Source: Alloalcanivorax profundimaris
GTDB taxonomy: Bacteria > Pseudomonadota > Gammaproteobacteria > Pseudomonadales > Alcanivoracaceae
Length of the DNA stretch: 64,000 nucleotides
NCBI RefSeq assembly: GCF_015265435.1
Contig: NZ_JABJWH010000009.1
Span: 124,001 to 188,000, forward strand
Reading direction: 5' to 3'
Part shown: positions 1 through 8,804 of the stretch, one piece after another
How positions within the stretch are numbered: the first letter of the stretch is position 1
Layout: each line of letters opens with the position of its first letter
The notes under the pieces: model-generated
Seen by the model: the letters and a program-made list of their open reading frames with translations, nothing else
Database searches by the model: none
Told to the model about the DNA's origin: nothing
Translations under genes and position numbers: made by a program

Positions 1-989
1 CGCCAGGCCAGACGCACCTGTTCGATGCCGCCGCCCAGCCCGCCGGGGGCGAACATCACCACCGCCAGGAACACCAGCCCCACGTACAATATCGAGGCAT
101 CGGTGTAGTCACTGAGCAGGGAGTTCATCACCGTGACCAGGATGGCACCGACCATCGGTCCGTAGAACACGGCCAGACCACCCACCGCGGCCATCAGCAG
201 GGCCAGGCCCGAGGTCAGCAGGCCCAGGGATTCCGGGGTGACGATTTCGTAGTTCACCGCCGCCATGCCGCCGCCGAGCCCGGCGAAGCCGCCCGCGGCG
301 ATGAACACCAGGAACCGCAGGTTGCGTGGCGGGTAGCCGATGAACTGCAGCCGGTCGGCGTTATCGCGTACCGCGTTGGACATGCGCCCCAGGGGCGTGC
401 GGGTAAACGCCCACATGGCGAACACCGCCACCAGGGTCCAGAACGCCATGAACCAGTACACGTCGGCGGGCTGGGCCAGCTCCAGGCCAAACCACACCGG
501 GCCCACCATGCGGTTGCTGAACACGCCCGCCTCGCCGCCGAACACGGTGGGGACCATTTGCGAGCCGGCGGCGACCAGCTCACCCAGGCCGAGGGTAATC
601 ATGGCGAAGGCGGTGCCGGCGCGCCGGCAGAACGGCCAGCCCACCACCAGCGCCGCCAGAGCGCCGCACGCGAAGCCGACCAGCGGCAGCAGATAGACCG
701 GGAAAAACGCCCAGAAACCGTGGCCGTCGTAACCGGCCTCGCCGATCAGATTCATGGCATGGATCGCCCCATAGGCACCCAACCCGAAAAATACCGCATG
801 GCCAAAGGACAGCATGCCGCCCTGACCCAGCAACATGTTGTAGGACAGTGCGAAAACGATGTTGATGGCGACCACGTTGATGATGCTGAACGTGCCGTTT
901 CCGGCCACCACCAGAGGCAGGGTCACCAGTACCAGCGCACTGATCGCCCAGGGCGCCACCGGGCGCCACCAGGAAAGCGATTTATTCAT
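1..989 (-). CDS. Liv-type ABC transporter permease LivM, first system (partial, 3' end beyond window)
   Basis: Inner-membrane permease of a branched-chain-amino-acid-type (HAAT) ABC uptake system. The frame is open from the ATG at 989 to the left edge, so the C-terminus is missing. The N-terminal half carries many hydrophobic helices and the LivM-type stretches LSYNMLLGQGGMLSFGHA and GWPFCRRAGTAFAM. It is closely similar throughout to the second LivM at 5029-6303, so the two are recent paralogues. The start overlaps the stop of the upstream LivH by ATGA, which indicates translational coupling. The transported substrate cannot be read from the sequence. Confidence 0.93.
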   Translation of the reverse strand, partial: MNKSLSWWRPVAPWAISALVLVTLPLVVAGNGTFSIINVVAINIVFALSYNMLLGQGGMLSFGHAVFFGLGAYGAIHAMNLIGEAGYDGHGFWAFFPVYLLPLVGFACGALAALVVGWPFCRRAGTAFAMITLGLGELVAAGSQMVPTVFGGEAGVFSNRMVGPVWFGLELAQPADVYWFMAFWTLVAVFAMWAFTRTPLGRMSNAVRDNADRLQFIGYPPRNLRFLVFIAAGGFAGLGGGMAAVNYEIVTPESLGLLTSGLALLMAAVGGLAVFYGPMVGAILVTVMNSLLSDYTDASILYVGLVFLAVVMFAPGGLGGGIEQVRLAW

Positions 990-1927
990 GGTTCAAGCTC
1001 CCCCATCAGGCCACGCGGGCGGAAAATCAGAATCAGTACCAACAGAATGAAGGGCGTCATCGGCGCGATCGACGCCAGGGTGATGCCGGTAACCTCGCCA
1101 TAGGGGTCCACGGCGAACCCCAGCCCGTTGAGCAAATCACCGATCGACACATCCAGGGCCACGAAGAAGGTCTGCACCAGACCGATCAGCAGTGAAGCGT
1201 AGAAAGCCCCCGACAGGGACCCCATGCCGCCGACCACCACCACCACGAACACCACCGGGCCCAGCGACTGCGCCATGCCCGGCTCGGTGCTCAGCAGCGG
1301 GCCGCCGATCACGCCGGCCAGGGCCGCCAGCCCGCAGCCGAAGGCGAACACGCCCATGAACAAACGCGGCACGTTATGGCCAAGGTGGCCGACCATGGCG
1401 CCGTGCGTTAGCGCCGCGCGGATCATCAGGCCGACCCGGGTTTTCTTGAGCAGGAACCAGAGCGCCACGAACATCAGGATGGCGATCATCATGGTCACGC
1501 CCCGATAGATGGAGTAGTCGGTGCCAAACAGACTGAACAGCGGCGCGCGCAGGGCTTCCGGCGCGCTGTAGGACACCGGGATCGAGCCCCACAGCAGGTG
1601 CACGGTTTCGTCGATCACATAGGCCAGCCCGAAGGTGAACAGCAGCTCCGCCACATGACCATTCTCATGCACGCGCCGCAGGCCGAAGCGTTCCACCACG
1701 GCGCCGAGCACCGCCACCAGCAGCGGCGCCAGGAACAGCGCCGGCCAGAACCCGATATGCAGCCCCAGCGCATAGGCGAAGTAGGCGCCGAGCATGTAAA
1801 AACTGGCGTGGGCGAAATTCAGTACGCCCATCATCGAGAAAATCAGCGTCAAACCACTGGACAGCATGAACAGAAGCAGCCCATAGAGCAGCCCGTTAAG
1901 CGTGGAAAAGACGATTACTTCGAGCAT
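986..1927 (-). CDS. Liv-type ABC transporter permease LivH, first system
   Basis: Polytopic inner-membrane permease (313 aa), partner of LivM in a branched-chain-amino-acid-type ABC importer. The protein begins MLEVIVFSTLNG and contains the LivH features GLTLIFSMMGVLNFAHASFYMLGAY and VVVVVGGMGSLSGAFYASLLIG in outline, ending in the LivH-like tail IFRPRGLMGELEP. The ATG at 1927 is preceded by GGGAGT; the in-frame TTG at 1930 is a less likely start. It lies between its binding protein (90 bp upstream) and LivM (4-bp overlap downstream). Its paralogue at 6300-7241 has the same length. Confidence 0.94.
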   Translation of the reverse strand: MLEVIVFSTLNGLLYGLLLFMLSSGLTLIFSMMGVLNFAHASFYMLGAYFAYALGLHIGFWPALFLAPLLVAVLGAVVERFGLRRVHENGHVAELLFTFGLAYVIDETVHLLWGSIPVSYSAPEALRAPLFSLFGTDYSIYRGVTMMIAILMFVALWFLLKKTRVGLMIRAALTHGAMVGHLGHNVPRLFMGVFAFGCGLAALAGVIGGPLLSTEPGMAQSLGPVVFVVVVVGGMGSLSGAFYASLLIGLVQTFFVALDVSIGDLLNGLGFAVDPYGEVTGITLASIAPMTPFILLVLILIFRPRGLMGELEP

Positions 1928-1943
1928 CAAACGACTCCCGGGA

Positions 1944-1959
1944 CGGCGGTGTGCCGCCG
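1944..1959. repeat. Short hairpin between binding protein and LivH, first system
   Basis: Inverted repeat CGGCG-GTGTGC-CGCCG in the 90-bp gap between the binding-protein gene and livH. There is no T-run, so it is not a classic terminator. Hairpins in this position commonly stabilise the upstream message so that the binding protein is made in excess. The second system has a stronger hairpin in the same position. Confidence 0.5.
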
Positions 1960-2017
1960 CCCCTTTTAAATCGCGGAATAAAAGCGCGCGTAAGAATCGA
2001 ACCGGAAGAAGGCGGAA

Positions 2018-3244
2018 TCAGTCCGGGCGGCGCATGCGACAGGTGGTGGGCAGGGTCGCCTGATCCGCATCGAAACGCGCCACCTGATGGAAGTTGTAGT
2101 CGGTGCCTTCGGCGCCGTACTTCATGTTGTCCTTGAGCACGGACAGGTACAGCGGCATTTGCAACTGATGATCGGCGGCGCGCATGGTCAGATGGCCGCC
2201 GGCGGAGTCGTATTCCAGGCCTTCCAGCGTCTTCGCCACCGCCAGTGGATCGACGCTGCCCGCCTCGTCACCGGCCTTTTTCATCATTTCCAGCATCGCC
2301 GCCACGCGCGGGTAGTAATCCCAGCCTTTCTCCTTGTAGAGACTGACCTGACGCTCGGCGATCTCCGGATCGGTGAAATCGCCGTGATATTCGGCGATCA
2401 GGTAGACCCGGTCCACGCCCTTGTCACCCACCTGGGTGATGGTGCCCGGGGTGCTGCCGTAATAGGTCAGGAAGGGGACATCCACGCCGTACTCGGCGGC
2501 GGACTTGATCAGAAGGTTGATGTCCTGGCCCCAGTTGCCGGTGATCACCACATCCGCGCCGGACGATTTGATCTTGGAAATATAAGGCGAGAAATCCTTC
2601 ACCTTGCCCAGCGGATGGAAGGTGTTGCCGACGATCTCGATGTCCGGACGTTTCTTCTTGAGCATGCGCATGGCGGACTCGGACACGGTATGGCCGAAGC
2701 TGTAATCCTGGTTGATCAGGAATACTTTCTTCACGTCCGGATTGTCGGCGATCCAATCCGTGAGCATGTTCATTTTCATGTCCACGTGGGAATCGAAGCG
2801 GAAATGCCAGAAGGAACAGCGTTCGTTGGTGAACGACGGCTCGATGGCCGCGTAGTTCAGATACAGAACCCGGTCATCCGGGTTGCGCTGATTGTGTTTG
2901 TTGATCGCGCTCAGCAGCGCGGAACCCACCGAGGAACCGTTGCCCTGAATGATGTAGCGAATGCCGTCGTCAATCGCCTTTTGCAACTGCACCAGGCTTT
3001 CCTGGGGATTGATCTTGTTGTCATACCCGACGATCTCGATCGGATGACCGTCCATGCCGCCGTCCCGGTTGAGACGCTCGGCGGTGAACTGAAGCTGGGC
3101 CAATGCCGGCTGGCCCACCACCGACATCGGGCCGGTCAGGGGATCGATCAGCGCAAAGCGTACCGGCTCCGCGTCCGCCGCCCGGGCCAGGCCCGACAGC
3201 AGAACCAGGGAAACGGCGAACAGCTTGAGGAAGGGTCTCACCAT
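2018..3244 (-). CDS. Liv-type ABC transporter periplasmic substrate-binding protein, first system
   Basis: Periplasmic binding protein of the Leu/Ile/Val-binding (type I fold) family, 408 aa. An N-terminal signal peptide ends near LSGLARAADA. The mature part begins with the family start PVRFALIDPLTGPMSVVGQ. Cysteines in NERCSFWHF and in the C-terminal TTCRMRRPD are shared with the paralogue at 7314-8534 and may form a disulfide. I chose the ATG at 3244 because GGAGAG precedes it; an in-frame TTG at 3256 would swallow that ribosome site. It is the first gene of the left-hand transporter operon. The ligand is unknown; amino acids, amides or organic acids are all possible. Confidence 0.93.
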   Translation of the reverse strand: MVRPFLKLFAVSLVLLSGLARAADAEPVRFALIDPLTGPMSVVGQPALAQLQFTAERLNRDGGMDGHPIEIVGYDNKINPQESLVQLQKAIDDGIRYIIQGNGSSVGSALLSAINKHNQRNPDDRVLYLNYAAIEPSFTNERCSFWHFRFDSHVDMKMNMLTDWIADNPDVKKVFLINQDYSFGHTVSESAMRMLKKKRPDIEIVGNTFHPLGKVKDFSPYISKIKSSGADVVITGNWGQDINLLIKSAAEYGVDVPFLTYYGSTPGTITQVGDKGVDRVYLIAEYHGDFTDPEIAERQVSLYKEKGWDYYPRVAAMLEMMKKAGDEAGSVDPLAVAKTLEGLEYDSAGGHLTMRAADHQLQMPLYLSVLKDNMKYGAEGTDYNFHQVARFDADQATLPTTCRMRRPD

Positions 3245-3496
3245 GGTGCTCTCCAACGTTGTTATTTTATCGCTCGAACGGAACGAAACGGCGACGCCGA
3301 GCGGCGCTCACTTCATTCACTCACGCGAGAGATAATAAAAGGCAGTCGACGAAGCTGTCCATACAGGCCTCCCATACCCGCTGGAAGATCATCATCATTG
3401 CTTTGAAAACAACAACTTGGAGAATGCCATGACGTCGTGCGGCCATGGCGCGCGCGTCACGAACCGATTCACGCCGGCCCGATGCGGGGGCCAATG

Positions 3497-3511
3497 GTTA
3501 CCATAGGTAAC
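3497..3511. promoter_or_regulatory. Palindrome GTTACC-ATA-GGTAAC, candidate operator
   Basis: A perfect 6+3+6 inverted repeat about 250 bp upstream of the first-system binding-protein gene. A related sequence (GTTAC-CTCAA-GTAAC) lies upstream of the acyl-CoA synthetase at 9154-9168, and both are followed by AC(A)C. This suggests a shared regulator, but no regulator gene lies nearby. Confidence 0.45.
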
Positions 3512-3532
3512 ACCCCCGCTCAAAAACGACGC

Positions 3533-3557
3533 AAAAAAAGCCCGCCGAAGCGGGCCA
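3533..3557 (-). terminator. Rho-independent terminator after LivF
   Basis: On the minus strand GCCCGC-TTCG-GCGGGC is followed by seven T residues, 34 bp after the stop codon of the LivF gene. It ends the five-gene second liv operon before the first system begins. Confidence 0.85.
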
Positions 3558-3590
3558 GCCCATTGACGATGGAACACAAACAACACGCGA

Positions 3591-4289
3591 TCAGACTTCC
3601 AGCCACTCCTTGCGGGTGGCTTCATCCTCGCGCAATTCCTCGGGGGTACCTTCAAAGACGATCTGGCCGTGGCCCATCACCAGCACGCGGTGGGAGATAT
3701 CCATGGCGATGGACAGCTTCTGCTCAACCAGCAGGATGGACACGCCGGCCTTGGCGATTTCGGAGATCAGCTCGCCGATCTGTTTGACGATCAAGGGCGC
3801 CAGCCCCTCGGTGGGCTCGTCGATCATGATCAGTTCCGGGTCGCCCATCAGGGTTCGGCTGATGGTGAGCATCTGTTTCTCGCCGCCGGACAGCACGCCG
3901 GCCGGCGCATCCGCCCGCCGCGCCAGGTTTGGGAACATATCGAGAAACTGCTCCACTTTCCATTTGCCGGGCTTGCGAGTGTTCTTGATGCCCAACTCCA
4001 GGTTCTGGCGCACCGTCAGGGTCGGGAAGATATCCCGGTCTTCGGGCACGTAGCCGAGCCCCCGGCGGGCGATGCGATGATTGGGCATCCCGGCGATTTC
4101 CTCGCCACGGAAGCGGATCGAGCCCTGGGGCGGCACTTCGCCCATGATCGATTTCACCGTGGTGGAGCGGCCCACGCCATTGCGGCCCAGCAGCGCCACC
4201 ACTTCCCCTTCCTGCATGGCGAAGTTGACGCCGTTGAGAATGTGGCTCTTGCCGTAGTAGGCATGCAGGTCGTTGACTTCCAGCATCAT
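3591..4289 (-). CDS. Liv-type ABC transporter ATP-binding protein LivF (Walker A lysine replaced by arginine)
   Basis: Cytoplasmic ATPase subunit of the LivF class, 232 aa, which pairs with LivG to power the HAAT-family importer. Visible motifs are Walker A GRNGVGRSTT (residues 35-44), signature LSGGEKQ, Walker B LIMIDEPTEGL and the LivF-type LLVEQK in place of an H-loop histidine. The P-loop lysine is an arginine (codon CGC), which normally weakens ATP hydrolysis. The start overlaps the LivG stop (ATGA); a second ATG follows immediately. A terminator follows. These may be the only ATPases shared by both permease sets, unless another pair lies left of the window. Confidence 0.93.
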   Translation of the reverse strand: MMLEVNDLHAYYGKSHILNGVNFAMQEGEVVALLGRNGVGRSTTVKSIMGEVPPQGSIRFRGEEIAGMPNHRIARRGLGYVPEDRDIFPTLTVRQNLELGIKNTRKPGKWKVEQFLDMFPNLARRADAPAGVLSGGEKQMLTISRTLMGDPELIMIDEPTEGLAPLIVKQIGELISEIAKAGVSILLVEQKLSIAMDISHRVLVMGHGQIVFEGTPEELREDEATRKEWLEV

Positions 4290-5032
4290 GCCGCCTCCTC
4301 CCCCAGATAGGCTTCCTTGACCCGCGGATCGTTGCGGATCTCTTCCGGCGTGCCGGTGGCGATGATCTTGCCGTACACCAGCACGGAGATGCGATCGGCC
4401 AGCTCGAACACCACGCCCATGTCGTGTTCCACGATCATCAGGGTGCGGCCCTGGGCCACCTGGCGGATCAGGTTGATGGCCTGGGTGGTTTCGGTGTTGC
4501 TCATCCCCGCGGTGGGTTCGTCGAGCAGTACCACGTCGGCGCCGCCGGCGATGGTCATGCCGATTTCCAGCGCCCGCTGGCTGGCGTAGGGCAACGCCCC
4601 CGCCGGCACGTCGCGCAGCGCCTGAAGGCCGATCATTTCCAGCACCTCGTCGGCGCGCTGGTTGGCGGCGCGCACCTTGCCCGCCGGGCGCCAGAACACA
4701 TAGCCGGCGCCGCTTTGCTTGAAGCAGGCGCAGCGAATGTTCTCGAACACCGACAGATTGCCGAACACATTGGAGACCTGGAACGAACGCGACAGGCCCC
4801 GTTGTTGGATCTTCTCCGGGCTGAGCCCGTCGATGCGCTCGCCCTTCAGGTAGATTTCACCGCTGCTGGGCGGAAACGCCCCGGACAGCAGATTGAAGAA
4901 CGTGGACTTGCCGGCCCCGTTGGGGCCGATCACCGCGTGAACCTCGTTCTCCGCCACGTCCAGATCGACGCCGCAGATCACTTCCGCGGGACCGAAGTTC
5001 TTGGTCAGCCCCTTGATGGACAGTGCGCTCAT
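4286..5032 (-). CDS. Liv-type ABC transporter ATP-binding protein LivG
   Basis: Cytoplasmic ATPase of the LivG class, 248 aa. Walker A is intact (GPNGAGKST, near residue 38). Walker B is VVLLDEPTAGM and the H-loop is LMIVEHDMG. The ABC signature is unusual, reading PYASQRALEIGM instead of the LSGGQ/SYGEQ type. The start MSALSIKGLTKNFG at 5032 overlaps the LivM stop by ATGA; a longer open frame upstream is only read-through inside livM. Fourth gene of a livK-livH-livM-livG-livF operon. Confidence 0.94.
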   Translation of the reverse strand: MSALSIKGLTKNFGPAEVICGVDLDVAENEVHAVIGPNGAGKSTFFNLLSGAFPPSSGEIYLKGERIDGLSPEKIQQRGLSRSFQVSNVFGNLSVFENIRCACFKQSGAGYVFWRPAGKVRAANQRADEVLEMIGLQALRDVPAGALPYASQRALEIGMTIAGGADVVLLDEPTAGMSNTETTQAINLIRQVAQGRTLMIVEHDMGVVFELADRISVLVYGKIIATGTPEEIRNDPRVKEAYLGEEAA

Positions 5033-6303
5033 GCCTGATCCTCCCGCAGCTTGTTGGTAGCGCGCTTGATCACCACGCCCAGTGCCACCAGCACCGCGGC
5101 GGCGAGCCAGCCCCACAGGGCGGCGGCGTCGAACTCCATGCCCAGCACCTGGGCGAATTCATCGTCGCCGTGGGTGGCCTGGAACATCATTTCCACCAGC
5201 ACCACCATGCCGACGATGATCAGCCCCACGGCCAGGGTACCGGTGAGCCAGCCCGGCAGACGCCGGCCCAGGTCGCCGTCACGCCAGGCCACGCGCACCT
5301 GTTCAATGCCGCCGCCGAGGCCGCGCGGCGCGAACATCACGATGGACAGGAACACCAGGCCCACGTACAGAATCGAGGCGTCGGTGTAATCGCTGAGCAT
5401 GGAGTTCATCAGGGTCACCACGATGGCGCCCACGATCGGACCGTAGAACACGCCGAGCCCGCCCACGGCCGCCATCAGCAGCGCCAGGCCAGAGGGGATC
5501 AGACCCAGGGCCTCCGGGGTGATGATCTCGTAGTTGACCGCGGCCATGCCGCCGGCCAGGCCGCCGAAGGAACCGGAGGCGATGAAGATCATGAAGCGGA
5601 TGTTGCGCGGCTGATAACCGATGAACTGCAGACGGTCCGGGTTATCGCGCACCGCGTTGGACATGCGGCCCAGGGGCGTGCGAGTGAAGGCCCACATGGC
5701 GAACACCGCCAAGAAGGTCCAGAACGCCATGAACCAGTACACGTCCGCGGACTGCGCCAGTTCCAGACCGAACCACTGCGGGCCCACCATGCGGTTGCCG
5801 TAGATGCCGGCCTCGCCGCCGAACAGCGACGGGAACATTTGCCCCGCCGCCGCCACCATCTCGCCGAGACCCAGGGTGATCATGGCGAAGGCGGTGCCGG
5901 CGCGCCGGCAGAACGGCCAGCCCAGCACCAGGGCCACCAGGCCGCCGGCGATCATGCCGATCACCGGCATGCCCACCACCGGCACGTGGGCCCAGAAGCC
6001 CTCGCCGGCGTAGGAGGCGTCGTCGATGGCGATCATGGCATGCATCGCCGCGTAGCTGCCCAGGCCGAAGAACACGGCGTGGCCGAAGGACAGCATGCCC
6101 CCCTGGCCCAGCAGCATGTTGTAGGACAACGCGAACACGATGTTGATGCCGATCACGTTGAGAAGCGTAAAGGCGGTGCTGTTGCCCTGGAACACGAAGG
6201 GCAGCAGCAACAGCACCGCGGCGAAGACCACCCAGGGGACCAGGCCGCGCAGGGAGGGTCGGGATTTTGAACGTTGCATGGCTGCGGATATGTCCTGGCT
6301 CAT
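5029..6303 (-). CDS. Liv-type ABC transporter permease LivM, second system
   Basis: Inner-membrane permease, 424 aa, with about ten hydrophobic segments. It carries the LivM signature region LSYNMLLGQGGMLSFGHA and the C-terminal block GLVFLSIVMFAPRGLGGG. After the core comes an extra C-terminal membrane region (residues about 350-415), making it longer than typical LivM proteins. The ATG overlaps the LivH stop (ATGA), and its own stop overlaps the LivG start in the same way. Near-duplicate of the partial gene at 1-989. Confidence 0.95.
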   Translation of the reverse strand: MSQDISAAMQRSKSRPSLRGLVPWVVFAAVLLLLPFVFQGNSTAFTLLNVIGINIVFALSYNMLLGQGGMLSFGHAVFFGLGSYAAMHAMIAIDDASYAGEGFWAHVPVVGMPVIGMIAGGLVALVLGWPFCRRAGTAFAMITLGLGEMVAAAGQMFPSLFGGEAGIYGNRMVGPQWFGLELAQSADVYWFMAFWTFLAVFAMWAFTRTPLGRMSNAVRDNPDRLQFIGYQPRNIRFMIFIASGSFGGLAGGMAAVNYEIITPEALGLIPSGLALLMAAVGGLGVFYGPIVGAIVVTLMNSMLSDYTDASILYVGLVFLSIVMFAPRGLGGGIEQVRVAWRDGDLGRRLPGWLTGTLAVGLIIVGMVVLVEMMFQATHGDDEFAQVLGMEFDAAALWGWLAAAVLVALGVVIKRATNKLREDQA

Positions 6304-7241
6304 GGTTCAAGTTCCCCCATCAGACCGCGGGGCCGGAAGATCAGAATCAGCACCAGCAGGATGAACGGCGTCATCGGCGCCAGGGTCGCCAGGGAAATGC
6401 GGCCCAGCTCGCCGTAGGGGTCCAGGTTGGCGCCCATGGCGTTGACCACGTCCGCCACGGAGGCGTTGACGGCCACGAAGAAGGTCTGGATCAGGCCGAT
6501 CAGCAGCGAGGCGTAGAAGGCGCCCTGCAGGGAGCCCATGCCGCCCACCACCACCACCACGAACACGATCGGGCCCAGGGTGGCGGCCATGCCCGGTTCG
6601 GTGGACATGATCGGCCCGCCGATCACGCCGGCCAGGCCGGCCAGGGCACAGCCGAAGCCGAACACGCCCATGAACAGGCGCGGCACGTTGTGGCCCAGGT
6701 GGCCGACCATTTCGCCATGGGTCAAGGCGGCGCGAATCATCAGGCCCACCCGGGTTTTCTTGAGCAGGTACCACAGCGCCACGAACATCAGGATGGAAAT
6801 CAGGATCACCACCCCGCGGAAGATGGAATAGTCGGTGCCGAACAGGGTGAAAAGCGGCTCGCGCATGTAGGCGGGCTCGCGGTAGGCCACCGCCACGGTG
6901 CCCCACATCATTTGCACCAGTTCGTCGATCACATAGGCCAGGCCGAAAGTGAACAGCAGCTCGGCCACGTGGCCGTTGGCGTGCACCCGGCGTAGCCCGA
7001 AGCGTTCCACCAGGGCTCCGAGCGCGCCCACCAGCAGCGGCGCCAGAATCAGCGCCGGCCAGAAACCGGTGTGCATGCCCAGGGTGTAGGCGAAATAGGC
7101 GCCCAGCATGTAGAAGCTGGCGTGGGCGAAGTTGAGCACGCCCATCATCGAGAAGATCAGGGTCAGACCACTGGACAGCATGAACAGGAGCAGGCCGTAC
7201 AAAATGCCGTTCAGGGTCGAGAAAATCACTATTTCGAGCAT
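6300..7241 (-). CDS. Liv-type ABC transporter permease LivH, second system
   Basis: Inner-membrane permease, 313 aa, the LivH partner of the downstream LivM. It starts MLEIVIFSTLNG and ends IFRPRGLMGELEP, the same tail as the paralogue at 986-1927, and is the same length. A 26-bp perfect hairpin lies between it and the upstream binding-protein gene. Identity between the two LivH copies is visibly high over the whole length, which supports tandem duplication of the K-H-M block. Confidence 0.95.
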   Translation of the reverse strand: MLEIVIFSTLNGILYGLLLFMLSSGLTLIFSMMGVLNFAHASFYMLGAYFAYTLGMHTGFWPALILAPLLVGALGALVERFGLRRVHANGHVAELLFTFGLAYVIDELVQMMWGTVAVAYREPAYMREPLFTLFGTDYSIFRGVVILISILMFVALWYLLKKTRVGLMIRAALTHGEMVGHLGHNVPRLFMGVFGFGCALAGLAGVIGGPIMSTEPGMAATLGPIVFVVVVVGGMGSLQGAFYASLLIGLIQTFFVAVNASVADVVNAMGANLDPYGELGRISLATLAPMTPFILLVLILIFRPRGLMGELEP

Positions 7242-7253
7242 GACAAGGCTCCC

Positions 7254-7279
7254 GGGGCAGCGGCCTTGGCCGCTGCCCC
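7254..7279. repeat. Perfect hairpin between binding protein and LivH, second system
   Basis: GGGGCAGCGGCC and its complement GGCCGCTGCCCC separated by TT, located between the binding-protein stop and the LivH start. There is no T-run. It is likely an mRNA-stabilising or partial-termination structure giving excess binding protein. Confidence 0.65.
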
Positions 7280-7313
7280 TACTGCACGATCACGAAGGGT
7301 CGCCGGAACCGGC

Positions 7314-8534
7314 TTACTTGGGACGGCGCATGCGGCAGGTGGTGGGCAGAGTGACGTCTTCACGTTCGATCCGGGCCACCTTGTGGAAGTTGTAGTCGGT
7401 GCCTTCGGCGCCGTATTCCATGTCGTCCTTCATCACGGACATGAACATCGGCAGCTGGATCTGGTGATCCTCGGCCCGCATCAGCACTTCACCGTTGGTG
7501 GTTTCCAGGGTCATGCCTTCCATCGCCTTGGCGATTTCCACCGGATCGGTGGAGCCGGCCTTGTCGGCGGCTTTCTTGAGCATGTCGAGCATGGTGCTCA
7601 GACGCAGATAGTAGAAGTCCCAGCCGGTTTCCTTGTACATCTCCACCTGGCGCTTGGCCATTTCCGGATCCTCGAAGTCACCGTAGTACTCGTTGATCTG
7701 GTAGATGCGGTCCACGCCCTTGTCGCCGAGCTGGGTGACCACGCCGGCGCTGGCGCCGTAGTAGGTATAGAAAGGCGCGTCCAGGCCGAATTCGGCGGCG
7801 GCCTTGACCAGCAGGGTGATGTCCTGGCCCCAGTTACCGGAGATCACCGCGTCGGCGCCGGAGGACTGGATCTTGGACACGTAGGGAGTGAAATCCTTGA
7901 CCTTGGCCAGCGGGTGAAAATCGTTGCCCACGATCTCGATGTCCGGGCGCTTTTTCTTGAGCATTTCCCGCGCCGCCTTGGACACCGCGTGGCCGAAGCT
8001 GTAGTCCTGATTGATCAGGTACACCTTCTTGATGTCCTCATTGTTGGCGATGTAGGTGGTCAGCGCGTTCATCTTCATGTCCGCGTTGGCGTCGAAGCGG
8101 AAGTGCCAGTAGGAACAACGCTCGTTGGTGAACGACGGGTCCACGGCGGCGTAGTTCAGGTACAGCACCTCATCGCCGGGATTGCGCTGGTTGTGCTTTT
8201 CCACCGCGCCGATCAGCGCCGAGGCCACGGAGGAACCGTTGCCCTGGGTGACGAACTGAACGCCGTCATCAATGGCTTTCTGCAACTGAACCAGGCTTTC
8301 CTGCGGGTTCACTTTGTTGTCCAGACCCACGATTTCCAGGTCCTTGCCGTTGATGCCGCCGTTGGCGTTGATGCGTTTGGCTTCGAACTTGAGGTGCTCG
8401 AACGCCGGCTGGCCGGCGCCGGCCATGGGGCCGGTGAGGGGATCGATCAGGGCTAGTTTCACGGTCTCGGCGGCGCCGGCGGTACCCACCAGCAACAACG
8501 AGGCAGTGATAAAGGTGAAAAGGGATTTCAGCAT
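7314..8534 (-). CDS. Liv-type ABC transporter periplasmic substrate-binding protein, second system
   Basis: Periplasmic binding protein of the Leu/Ile/Val family, 406 aa. The signal peptide ends near LLVGTAGAAE; the mature start is VKLALIDPLTGPMAGAGQ. Family landmarks include QGNGSSVASALI and LYLNYAAVDPSFTNERC, and the C-terminus is TTCRMRRPK. The ATG at 8534 follows GGAGAGCGTC; the in-frame GTG at 8546 overlaps the ribosome site and is less likely. First gene of the livK-H-M-G-F operon. Sequence differences from the paralogue at 2018-3244 suggest they bind different ligands, but I cannot name either. Confidence 0.94.
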   Translation of the reverse strand: MLKSLFTFITASLLLVGTAGAAETVKLALIDPLTGPMAGAGQPAFEHLKFEAKRINANGGINGKDLEIVGLDNKVNPQESLVQLQKAIDDGVQFVTQGNGSSVASALIGAVEKHNQRNPGDEVLYLNYAAVDPSFTNERCSYWHFRFDANADMKMNALTTYIANNEDIKKVYLINQDYSFGHAVSKAAREMLKKKRPDIEIVGNDFHPLAKVKDFTPYVSKIQSSGADAVISGNWGQDITLLVKAAAEFGLDAPFYTYYGASAGVVTQLGDKGVDRIYQINEYYGDFEDPEMAKRQVEMYKETGWDFYYLRLSTMLDMLKKAADKAGSTDPVEIAKAMEGMTLETTNGEVLMRAEDHQIQLPMFMSVMKDDMEYGAEGTDYNFHKVARIEREDVTLPTTCRMRRPK

Positions 8535-8786
8535 GACGCTCTCCACGATTGTTGTTGTTCTGCCGCCGCCGGGCGTCTCGCCAGGCGGACCGGCATTTCA
8601 TATTGGCGTCCACCCGAGGATGGATACGCTGCAACATTTTTTGTTTACTTTGTTTTCTTTCCCGGATCCGGACCGGGGGCTGCGTTGCTTCCGTTTTGTC
8701 CTGTGCGCTTTTTTTGTTTTTTATGCGCGTTTTTTTATTTCGCGCCGGCCCCCGAAACGGTTCCTCTCCGGGCACCGGCGCCGCGA

Positions 8787-8804
8787 ACATACTTGGTAGT
8801 ATGT
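8787..8804. promoter_or_regulatory. 18-bp palindrome ACATACT-TGGT-AGTATGT, candidate operator
   Basis: Perfect 7-bp arms with a 4-bp spacer in the divergent region. Size and symmetry resemble TetR-family operators. It lies about 250 bp upstream of the liv operon and about 500 bp upstream of the acyl-CoA synthetase. No regulator gene is adjacent. Confidence 0.5.

Larger units (their letters stand above)
3245..3590. promoter_or_regulatory. Intergenic region upstream of first-system binding protein
   Basis: This 346-bp gap separates the end of the second liv operon from the start of the first. It holds the terminator at 3533-3557 and the palindrome at 3497-3511, and must contain the promoter for the gene starting at 3244. 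I see no convincing sigma70 boxes and no gene. Confidence 0.5.
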
